From Axinella damicornis (taxonomy: Eukaryota; Porifera; Demospongiae; Axinellida; Axinellidae), in contig OZ007512.1 in assembly GCA_963931865.1 (NCBI GenBank), forward strand, positions 1,458,171 to 1,522,170: a stretch of 64,000 bases of DNA. Reading direction: 5' to 3'. Under the pieces are notes generated by a model. The model searched no databases. It was not told where the DNA came from and saw only the letters and a program-made list of their open reading frames with translations. This document shows positions 52,958 through 62,880 of this stretch, one piece after another (within the stretch, counting starts at the first letter, position 1; the number at the start of each line of letters is the position of its first letter). The position numbers and the translations under genes are program-made.

Positions 52958-53390
52958 GATGCCCTTCTGGTCACCAAGGTAACCCTCGTACCAGTTAGCA
53001 TCAATCTTACGAGTAACAGTGAGAGTATCACCCGGTGAGTAGAGTGAGAGGAGAGAGGGGGAGGGGAGAAGGGAGGGGGGAAAGGAGGGAGGGAGGGAGG
53101 GAGGGAGGGAGGGAGGGAGGGATGGAGGGAGGGAGGGAGTGAGTCCGTCCGTCCGTCCGTGTTCATGGCGGGCCGTTACGTTTATATGGAAGACCTGAGA
53201 CAGCTGCATAGTTGTATGCATTAATGCGTGTGTGATTGTTGTATGCATTATATTACCAGTGTAATAGCGTACATATAGTTAGCTGTAAACTGTCCTTCAG
53301 GGTGATACTCTCACTGTTATACTCGTAAGATTGATGCTAACTGGTACGAGGGTTACCTTGGTGACCAGAAGGGCATCTTCCCCCATCACA
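52958..53390. repeat. Second SH3-exon-derived foldback around a (GGGA)n tract
   Basis: The minus-strand arm (52958-53033) copies the SH3 exon (GDTLTVTRKIDANWYEGYLG). Its splice acceptor is mutated: CTCACAG in the parent at 60262 has become CTCACCG. The plus-strand arm is 53305-53385. The (GGGA)n tract lies at 53040-53150. Layout is identical to 36680-37155. Confidence 0.7.
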
Positions 53391-53739
53391 TATGCGATGA
53401 GGTCAAGTGTTCAAGCAGCAAAAATGACGGTTAAGATTTCGTCGCAGCTGTGACTACACTGTGCACGTGGAACTACATTGTTGAAGTAAAAATGCATCTG
53501 TCATCCCATGACTAGCATGTAGCTGTGAGTTGTGCAATAATTACAGTAGCCAGCTACACACATGCAAAAGGGAAGGGTTGTTACAGGCTCGAATGTGCCA
53601 CTGCAAAGCATAAGGGATGGTCACTATGGAAACTACAGTTTTGAAGTAGCAATCCATTTGTCATCCCGTGACTAGCTTGCAGCTGTGAGTTGTGAGTATT
53701 GTAATGACACATGATCAGCAGATGCATCCTATAGCACTA

Positions 53740-54870
53740 TAAAAAGAGAAGGGCTGTTTTAACCTCTGGTCACCTCAGTTGCATCCCAGTGCCTCCTCCA
53801 CCGTGATAATCAAGGAATGCGCACGCAAGTGCAGCCTACTTTGATCCCTATCTGATTGGAAAACCTAAAGGGCCAGCTGTTGACCTACGTAAAGTTTCTT
53901 GGTTCCAGGTAACTGGAGAAGTATAGGATACTTCTCTGGTCACCATAGTTGCATCTCAGTGCCTCCTCCACTATGGTAAGCAAGGAATGCGCACGCAAGT
54001 GCAGCCTACTTTGATCCCTATCTGATTGGAAAACCTATAGGCCTGTTGAGATAACCTACGCCAAGTTTCTTGTTAACTGGTGAAGTATAGGATATACTTC
54101 TCTGGTCACCATAGTTGCATCTCAGTGCCTCCTCCACTATGGTAATCAAGGAATGCGCACGCAAGTGCAGCCTACTTTGATCCCTATCTGATTGGAAAAC
54201 CTATAGGCCTGTTGAGTTAACCTACGTAAAGTTTCTTGGTTCCAGGTAACTGGAGAAGCAGGGGCGTAGCTAGGATTTGGGGAGCGAGGAGGCATGGAGT
54301 TCTCTGTGCGTGCGCGAAGCGCGCGGCGAAAATGTGTAAGCTAATTAATTATTCATGAGTTGATTCATTACTTCCGCAGGGCACGCAAACAGTTGCCCTC
54401 GAAATGCTACAGCAATATGCCGGTGCCCTGACTGTCCAAGACTTGCAGCACTATCCGCGTTAAGAGTATATACGCCGGCTCATGGTCAGCCTAGCTCCTG
54501 TCTCTGTCATCAGATCGAACGCACATCGTACGCGGCGTGTGCGAGGATCTAGGACTCCGGACACGCGCGTCATTATTCAGAAAAGCGAGGAGGCAACTGC
54601 CTCCTCTGCCTCATTGCTAGCTACGCCCATGAGAAGTATAGGATACTTCTCTGGTCACCATAGTTGCATCTCAGTGCCTCCTCCACTATGGTAAGCAAGG
54701 AATGCGCACGCAAGTGCAGCCTACTTTGATCCCTATCTGATTGGAAAAGCTATAGGCCTGTTGAGATAACCTACGCCAAGTTTCTTGTAACTGGTGAAGT
54801 ATAGGATATACTTCTCTGGTCACCATAGTTGCATCTCAGTGCCTCCTCCACAGTAATCAAGGAATGGGCC
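53740..54870. repeat. ~170-bp tandem repeat, about five copies
   Basis: Copies start near 53760, 53935, 54105, 54648 and 54820. Shared words are ctctggtcaccatagttgca, cagtgcctcctccac, gcacgcaagtgcagcctact and ctatctgattggaaaa. An inserted element interrupts copy 3/4. Confidence 0.85.
54259..54632. mobile_element. 374-bp TIR element inserted in the tandem repeat
   Basis: Ends CAGGGGCGTAGCTAGG and CTAGCTACGCCCATG, with agaag on both sides (54254-54258 and 54633-54637). Sister repeat units show the uninterrupted site (actggagaagtataggata at 53919), so both borders are well defined. The interior has cgcgaagcgcgcggcg and no transposase. Confidence 0.75.
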
Positions 54871-54933
54871 CACAAACACAAATGTTGTGTAGCTTCACTT
54901 CTGAAGTTTCTTGTAGCTAAGTGACTTAACTTA

Positions 54934-55030
54934 AGGTAGCATTATACCTTTACCATTATAGGGTACCTTTAACCGTCGGGGCCCCGACGGTTAAAGGTAC
55001 CCTAACGGTAAAGGTATAATGCTACCTTAA
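54934..55030. repeat. Palindromic MITE with gtcggggccccgac core
   Basis: Nearly perfect palindrome, ttaaggtagcattatacctt ... inverse. Same core as 11512-11700 but with different outer arms (ttatacctttac versus acataccccttta). Confidence 0.75.
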
Positions 55031-55505
55031 TTGTTTACACATCTGCACAGCTGTTGGAGGACCTGTAGTGGTCAAGTAGTGTAAATGATCTGCTTGAATG
55101 CACATTGCTTGGAAGTGCAGCAGCATACACTTCAGAATCTATAGGTTAAAATAACCCTTCTCTTTTCATATATATGAGCTGTAACACCGAAACGACTACG
55201 TGGGAACTACATTGTTGAAGTGACAATACATTAATTTTGTCATCCCATGACTAGCTTGCAGCTGTGAGTTGTGAGTATTGCAATATGCATAATTATATGC
55301 GTCATGAGACTTTCGATGTCACATTCGGCAATGCCCTTGGGACTTAGGGGCTGCAACTGAGGTGACCATCCATTATGCTTTGCAGTGGCACATTCTACAT
55401 TGGAGGGGGCACTGAGATGCAATTATGGTGGTGACCCAGAGCCTGCAACAACCCTTCCCTTTTGCATGCATGTAGCTAGCTACTGTAAAAAGGGAAGTGA
55501 ATTAC

Positions 55506-56087
55506 CGTATACCGGGAAATTTTGGCGACCGTTTTAATTTGGCGATTTGGCGATTTGGAAGCCAATCGCCAAATTAAAAAATCGCCAATTATTAATGGCT
55601 GGCCGGCGAGATCGACTGTCAGCGCGCGGGGGAAGCAAGTTCAGCTTTGAGATTGCAGGACCCAACGTATACTACCTGCTGACTGAGAGAGGGGTCTGCG
55701 GAGAAGCGCCTACTACTTCACAGACAGTGCACCGAATTCAAAGCGTAGACAGACTACAGACACACGGACAGCTGAACATGGCCGACTGTGTACCGTCCTC
55801 TGCTAGTACCTGTCCTAGGTCGTGCTGCTCGTGCATCACTGCCACCACGTACGCATCAAGGGCATTGCTGACCTCCCGGATAGCTGTTCGCCGATCGTGG
55901 GCCTCCAGATGCTGCTGAAAGCGTGATGGCCACGACACTGCTCTTCGTTTCGTCCTGCTTCCCGATTCTCACGTCACGCTCGCGGCGCGCATAGTGTGAC
56001 GTCATACTTTTCCGTCGCGATCGCCAAATTTTAAAATCGCCAAATTTTATACCGAGCCATTTCAGGCCATTTCGCCAAATTTATTAT
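55506..56087. mobile_element. Element with TTGGCGATTT-rich ends
   Basis: The left end has ttttggcga, then tttggcgatttggcgatttg and its inverse aatcgccaaattaaaaaatc. The right end has cgatcgccaaattttaaaat and ttcgccaaattta. This gives inverted ends built from the same 9-bp word. The middle contains a short minus ORF (55938-55738) with HLEAHDRRTAIREVSNALDA, which I do not recognise. Borders are approximate. Confidence 0.5.
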
Positions 56088-56214
56088 ACTTATTGCACAA
56101 CTCACAACTGCAAGCTAGTCATGGGCTGACAGATGCATGTTTACTTCAACAATGTAGTTTCCACAGTGTAGTCACAGCGGGGTCAAGAAATCTTAACCTT
56201 CATTATTGTTTACT

Positions 56215-56545
56215 GCCAACTTCTGAAATCCGTGGCTGTAATTTGTCAAAACAACTTGTTGGTTATTTGTTGAAAACTGAAGCACTAGTGTAGTTACCGT
56301 TGCTATATTCTAAATTGGTTAGAGTAATTAGTCGACTAATAGACACTGAAATCAAGGGATCTAGAAGCTTGGGCCCTTAATAGCACCCTTGCTGCACTCA
56401 GGTCGCTACAGTCCAGGGCCCTCAGCTTTCTAAATTGATATTGCGTAGATGCCTTGGTCTCAGTGTCTAAGTTTAGTTAACCCAGTTGCATCAGAAAGCG
56501 TGCATCCTCAGGAGCGGCCTGCATGGATTGAGGTCATGGTACTCC
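56215..56545. repeat. Copy of the segment at 38890-39245
   Basis: Same block order as 38890-39245, ending at gaggtcatggta. The sequence after the breakpoint differs: hammerhead-bearing DNA at 39246, the 56.5-kb repeat here. Confidence 0.8.
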
Positions 56546-57000
56546 TACAATGTGTCCATTATAAAAGCTTATATAATGTGGCATAGACTGTGAAAAGAAG
56601 AGGGTTATTTTAACCAGGCTCTGGTCACCTCAGTTGTGCCTCCTCTACTATGGACCTGGTGATCAAGGAATGAGCACACATGCAAGTGCAGCCTGCTTTC
56701 ATCCTATTAGTAGCTATCAGATAGGAAAACCAAGTAGGCCAGTTGAGGTAACCTACGTCAAGTTTCTTATAAGTATAGGATTACCCCCCGCACTTCCAAG
56801 TATTCAAGCAGATCATTTTACTCTGCTTGACCACTATATATAGGTCCTCCAACAGACATACACTGTCAGACGGCTAAACAAATGTTAGAAGTGGAGCTAC
56901 ACAACATTAATATTTGTGATTGTGGGCACATTCTTTGACCACCACAGTGGAGGAGGCACTGAGATGCAACTATGGTGACCAGAGTCTGGTTAGCTTAAAC

Positions 57001-57440
57001 AACGCTTCTCTTTTACAGTGGCACGTGCATTGTATACATTGTGTCTGCTTGCATGTTACCAAAGTGTCCTCCGTGTTGGGGTCCCTGCATGGTCATGGGA
57101 GACCAATCAGATGGACTTGTTGACTTTTAACTGGTCATTATTTGTGTTGTTTTCTTTGTTGTTGCTGTTGTTGTTGTTTTTTTATTGCTTTGTTTTTTGT
57201 TCAAATTCATCCATTTTGTATACCTGTTAGTAGACTTGCTTACTAGTTATTGGCATGCATGCAGTTAGTCTGCATGTATTGTGCAGAGTTTACTGTTGTT
57301 GTAACTGTCACTGAACTTTGTACTAATTATTAATATTTTTTGACACCCCCCAAAAACAGTAACAGCAGCCATGCATGCAGTTCAAATAATATACTGTAAC
57401 AACTATCAGTCAATTCACGGAATGTATTATGTCTCAGTTA
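57001..57440. other. Spacer downstream of the small secreted protein gene
   Basis: T-rich stretch (57130-57200) and no recognised gene. Confidence 0.4.
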
Positions 57441-57444
57441 TTAG

Positions 57445-57993
57445 CTACATGCAATTTGCATTTTCGGATGGATACGCGGTATTCATGATCCAGACGCTTC
57501 CGGTATCCTTGTTGTTGAGGTAACGGAACGCAACATACAGAGGAGGCCTGAGCGGAGAATTATTGTTGCACAAGCCATTTGCGCCAACAGCGTTGCACTT
57601 CAGGCCCGCCTGTAGGCCAACTTGAGTAGCTGGTACACAGTCCATAACCGAGCCTGAGGGACCGCAGTTCTTCGGTTTCGGAGAAGTGGCATTACTCTGC
57701 ACCCACTGGTTAAACGCGTTGACGAAACTGTTTTCGTCCAGGAACATGCTCTTGCCTTGCTGATCTCCATCGATTTTGCACTTTCCTCCGGGTTTAGGTG
57801 GAGATTGTTGTCCGCTAATATGCTTCCAGATATGTCCGCCTGCATTGCAGTTGGTTTGGGGGACCGGCTTCTTGACGCTGCCTTGAACCGTGGCCGTTTT
57901 ACGACATTCTGCGGCGTCGGCGGTGTTGAGACCGGCAAGGACGAGGCTAGTCAGGATGCAAGGAAGCAGCCAGTTTGCGGTTTGGTAATTCAT
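57445..57993 (-). CDS. Small secreted Cys-rich protein, 182 aa, intronless
   Basis: It starts at the ATG at 57993 and has a signal peptide (NWLLPCILTSLVLAGLNTADA). The mature part has eight Cys after AEC and the segments CNAGGHIWKHISGQQSPPKP, DENSFVNAFNQWVQ, VAFRYLNNKDTGSVWIMN and TAYPSENANC. The order of an HxWxH motif, an F...F..WV helix and a terminal strand pair is loosely reminiscent of BECR-fold RNase domains, but I do not claim that identity. TATATA lies 120 bp upstream of the ATG. The lack of introns and the secreted, Cys-rich nature resemble the neighbouring thiaminase-like gene. Function unknown. Confidence 0.65.
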   Translation of the reverse strand: MNYQTANWLLPCILTSLVLAGLNTADAAECRKTATVQGSVKKPVPQTNCNAGGHIWKHISGQQSPPKPGGKCKIDGDQQGKSMFLDENSFVNAFNQWVQSNATSPKPKNCGPSGSVMDCVPATQVGLQAGLKCNAVGANGLCNNNSPLRPPLYVAFRYLNNKDTGSVWIMNTAYPSENANCM

Positions 57994-58112
57994 GGTCACA
58001 CGCCTTTATCAACAAGCGGGTTCGGTTGTTATTGCTGCTCAAGTCTGTAGATGATGCGGTACGATCGCTTACGACAGTCACACTGAATAGCCGTGTTCCC
58101 GGATTAGGCTCT

Positions 58113-58118
58113 ATATAT
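58113..58118 (-). promoter_or_regulatory. TATA box of the small secreted protein gene
   Basis: A TATATATA stretch on the minus strand about 120 bp before the ATG at 57993. Confidence 0.45.
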
Positions 58119-58293
58119 ACGGTATTCCGATTACTTTCACAACGCCAAACCTAGCTGGTGCCCCTCACGTCATCTAATGCATTATTTATTACTATACTCT
58201 GTCCACGTCCGACGTCTAGGCTTGGGCGGATTATGCTGGCATAATTTTGGGCATAATAGGTGCCACAAAACAGCTTACCTTAATTATTGAACA

Positions 58294-58854
58294 TAAGGTA
58301 GGTGCTGGTATTATGAGTCACTTAACCATTTCTTAACCAACAAGCTATCAACAGGATGTGATTGTACTACAGTACAAATTTAACAAGATAATACACTGTA
58401 CTAATAATCCATGGCAGGCAAAGTTACAGCATTGTCTCAGTAGTGCAGTTTAGCCGCACTTTTATCACATTCGTTAGTGAGGCAATTATGAGTCAGGGTA
58501 GGGTATTATGAGTCACCCCAGTTTTGCTATATGTTTTCATACCTAATCATCGTTTGGCTAGGTAGCCACACCCTACCAGCATAGAAGATTCTGCTAGAAC
58601 CATTTCCATGCAAATATGCTTGTCAGTATTCTGGCAGTGCATTTTTTATTAGCACAATTGGAACTAGCCATAAATTTCATCACATTTTAATAATACTTGC
58701 CAAATCATGAATACCAAATGTTTTGCACCATTCATTCTATCAAATGATAGAGGATACCGTTGACTATCTTCGGGTGAAGTGACGATGTCGATAAGTTCTT
58801 GTAAAGTTTGAAACCCATAATTGGTACTGACTCATAATACCAGCACCTACCTTA
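58294..58854. mobile_element. TIR element with TAAGGTAGGTGCTGGTATTA ends
   Basis: 27-bp inverted ends (taaggtaggtgctggtatta then tgagtca, and the inverse), TA at both borders. It has an additional internal ggtattatgagtcac copy at 58502. No ORF; 561 bp. Confidence 0.7.
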
Positions 58855-59169
58855 CAGGGTGAATTTGCATTTTAATTTTTATTTTCCTTGACCCCCTTCA
58901 GGAATTACTCAATGTCATTGCATAGCACTCATGATTTTAATTATAAACACCGTGTAAAAATTTCAGGTGTGTAGCAGGGGGTACATAATTAAGTCAAGAT
59001 ATCAAATCACAGAAACTGATGAAAATTCGCGCTTATGGGGCAATGATATCTCAATTCGTGTACCCATACACCTGAAATATTTACTTGGCATCTAAAATCA
59101 TGAGTGCTATGCAATGACATTGAGTAATTCCTGAAGGGGGTCAAGCAAGAAATGCAAATTCACCCTGTG
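58855..59169. mobile_element. Long-arm MITE with CAGGGTGAATTTGCAT ends
   Basis: Arms of about 95 bp: acagggtgaatttgcatttt, cttgacccccttcaggaatt and catagcactcatgatttta with their inverses. It directly abuts the preceding TIR element. Confidence 0.75.
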
Positions 59170-60153
59170 TGTTTCAAAAACTTGGTGATCATTGAAGAGA
59201 TCTCATTGAGAAGATCACTGGGTTGAATTTTCAGTTGCATACCCCCTACGCTTTTCCAGAAATAAACGTCAAAAAAATGTTGGCAGGGACACCACCTTAA
59301 GGTATAGCTAACGCCTAGTAATCCCCCATATAAATTCTTATGGGAGCTTAATTATGACGGCTTTTGCTTCGTAAAGAGTTAATTAAGCTGTTTATTGTTT
59401 CAAAAAACTGTATTCACTTAGAGGCCCATTTCCATTTGTATGGGCTTGAGCTGGAGATGGCCTGGGAATGAGGCTGCAGTGGGTCCCATGCAGGATTCAA
59501 TCTCAATATCACAATCAATAAACAGAGCCTAGCCATGCACAGAGTATCAGCCATGCAGGCGAGCACATGAGCCGCGAAGGACTGTTGAACTCGGCATGCG
59601 CACCCTAGCGGTAGTAGTCCTTCACATCCCAAACATTTTACCTTGCAATTGTATGGCAAGATGCCATTATACGTAAATTAAAGTGAGACAAATTGGCATT
59701 TGTGCAGTGCAGTACCGCAAATTGTCTTCCATACAAGGTATGACCGTAAGGTGTGAGGGCACACAACACATCTATACTAGTTTGACACTCCTTCACTGCC
59801 TTCGGCGGCTCATGCGCTCCCGGTTTCATAGTTGGTCGCACAGCAGCACAAGAATTATATCGTCACGGTAACAATAAAAATTGAAATTCAATTTGCATTT
59901 ACATGGCGAAACAATAGAGCAGCAGAACATGAGGTAAACTATGATGATAACTAAAGATTGTCCACTGTGTTGCCGTGGTGACGAGAAGTACATGTAGATC
60001 ACTGTCATAAGAGACACAAGCATGCGTGTGTCAACATAACGATACTGGTCCAGCTCATCTGGTGGGCGGGGCTACTGGGCACCTGCAGGGAACAGAATGG
60101 AGTGCTCAAACTAACATTGCATTGCCATGAAGATATTATAGAGTTCTGCATAC
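59170..60153. other. Spacer and SH3-flanking sequence
   Basis: A partial foldback MITE arm lies at 59425-59474 (ggcctgggaatgaggctg). 59736-60070 is the segment also found at 35780-36130. Downstream exons of the SH3 gene are expected here or further left, but none was recognised. Confidence 0.5.
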
Positions 60154-61103
60154 CTTCCTCGAGGAGCTGGACATATGTGATGGGAAAGATGCCTTTCTGG
60201 TCACCAAGGTAACCCTCGTACCAGTTAGCATCAATCTTACGAGTAACAGTGAGAGTATCACCCTGTGAGTAGAGTGAGAGGGGAGGGAGGGGAGGGGGGA
60301 GGGAGGGACGGAGGTGGGAAGGAGGGAGGGAGGAGGAAGGGAGAATGGGGAGGTAGGGAGAAGTCATATGATAGCCTACATTGTGAGTTTATGATGCACA
60401 TAATAAAAGAGTACGACATTCAATGCTCCCAGAGAAATATGATCTTACAGGGCAATTTTGAAAGCCTCCCTAAAATCCACCAATTATATATTTGGTGGAT
60501 ATTCATCTTGCTCAAAATTATACAATAAGGTTGATCTTCTCATAATTTAAAAAGGGTCACACACCTCACATAACAAGAAACGAGTACGGGAATTGGACAG
60601 AGACAATCACAATGTGACAGAGGAGGCAGCTACAGGTATGGGAATCAGGCAGGGACCTAATGGTCTGGGAATGGGACAGGGAGCTACTGGTATGGGAATG
60701 GGACTAGCACTTTACACATACCCTGTTGAAGGAAAGTTCCTTCTTTGCCTGACCGTCAAAGTCATACACAGCACGGGCATGTTTCTCTTCCTTAGGAGCC
60801 GATATCTGTCTCACCTGGTCTCGTGTCAGTACCTGCACACACACACATACACATCAACAACGACACTGCGAGCATCAACGTTGTCATTATGAATACGGAG
60901 AAGGGACTACAAAATGAGAGGAACCCTACACGACAGGAGCCCATAACGAAAAGGAGAGTCCAACTATGATACAAAACTACAGTGTTTGTGCTTGACCATA
61001 CACAAGAAGTCGGGAGTCGGGAATCTGTACCCAGTCACGCTAAGTGTTATAAAGCGGAAGTAAACAGTCGTTTTTCCCTCCAAAAACGGCCTGGGAACGA
61101 GGC

Positions 61104-61140
<37 letters not shown>

Positions 61141-62828
61141 AGCGGCGGTGGCTCTTGTTACGTAATGAGATGCCAATTTGGACACTCCTGGTTATGGCTC
61201 CTGTACGGAACAACACTGATGAGCATATACACACTCGCACTCAAAGATCATACAATGGCGTACGAAAGGCTTGTGATCAAAATGGACTCTACGTGCTACA
61301 ATGGTTACTAGAGCAGGAGGAATTGGATAGGAAACAGCAGAAAAACGGGCTACTGCTGATTTATATCCAGGGCCGTAGGAAGCAAAAAGAAATGCTCAAT
61401 TATACGCTGCCGAAGGCAGTGTCAGAGGCCTGACAGTTATCAGGATGGGGCTCTGCAAGTTCCAGATGTACGAGGATTGCAGGTCCTGATGGGAACGAGA
61501 CTACGGACTGCGCTGGTCTCGCTCGAGCGCTTGCACTTTCGGAGCTACATGCCAACACGATAGATTTGTTTTTTTTTGCAAGGTCAAAACCAGTACGGCC
61601 ATGGCCGGCCCGGCCGTAGTGGCTCCCACGGCCTTGAGTTAGTGTATACATGTGTAAGCTATGTTGCAGCAGTGCTTCCTATCCAACTGTCTATGCTCTA
61701 TCGGCCACGGTGCAACTCACCTTGATGTAAGTCTTAGGGAAGATGCCAGTCTTCCCGTTGAGCGCTCCCTCCAGCCAGTTGTCGTCCACAGTGTGTGTCA
61801 GGTCGAATATGTCACCCTTCTGGAACGAGAGCTCTCTAAAAACAGACAGAGGAGGATGGGGTGGTGGAAGAGAGGGAGGGAGGAGGGAGGGAGGGAGGGA
61901 GGGGGAGGGAGGGAGGGAGGAGGGAAAAGAGGGAGGGAGGGAAAGAGTGAGGGAGGGAAAAGAGGGAGGGAGGGAGGGAAGAGGAAGGGAGGGAGGGAGG
62001 GAGGGAAATTCACGTTTGACCACTTAGGAATGGCCTACAAAGATTCTGACTATACCGTCGTGATCGCTATCATGCATTGTTGACCTACACGCGTAACCAT
62101 ACAATTTTGGCGCTGAAACCCACCTTGGTGGTGGACATACAAGCGCTTTTGTCATGCCGTCGGCCGCCATTGCTTGAGCAGTCTCTTCGACATGTAGGAA
62201 AGGCACATGAAAATTGACCACAAGGCCGTGATCGCTGCCATTCACTGATGCTTACATGCCAAAGCTCAGCGTGCTGGCGAATGTTTTGAGTGCTGTTACA
62301 ATTTCTGGTCTTCCCTTTGGCCTCCATTGCTGACTCGATTGACTGAGCATGGTCCTCACGTGACATGCGTGTTAATTGGAACCAGCTGTAATGCTTAGCT
62401 TGCACTACCAGCGAGTCACAAAGAGGGTTGCAACACCTACCAAGAGTGCGGTTTCCACTATAATCTTAAGACGATAAGCGACGATAATACACCAGAATAT
62501 ACCTCAAGGGGAATCAGTAGTTTCAACTAATAAAGCTGTACATTGTATTTTTGTCGCCAAAAAAGCTGGGGAGGAGCCTGGGAACGAGGCCAGTTGGTTG
62601 AACTGTGCCTGTATCTTCTGTATGCCTAAACAATGCGACAACTAGGTGTGTGTACATAGTGTGAAGATTTGAGTTGGGTGTGTGTATGCAACTCACTTTT
62701 CGTTTTGGGCATCGAAGTTATAGATGGCTTTAGCCTTTGGTCCCGGAGGGGGCTGCGTAATGTGTGTATGGTGTGTGTGTGTGTGGTGTGTGTGTGTGTG
62801 TGTGGTGTGTGTGTGTGTGTGTATGTGT

Positions 62829-62880
<52 letters not shown>

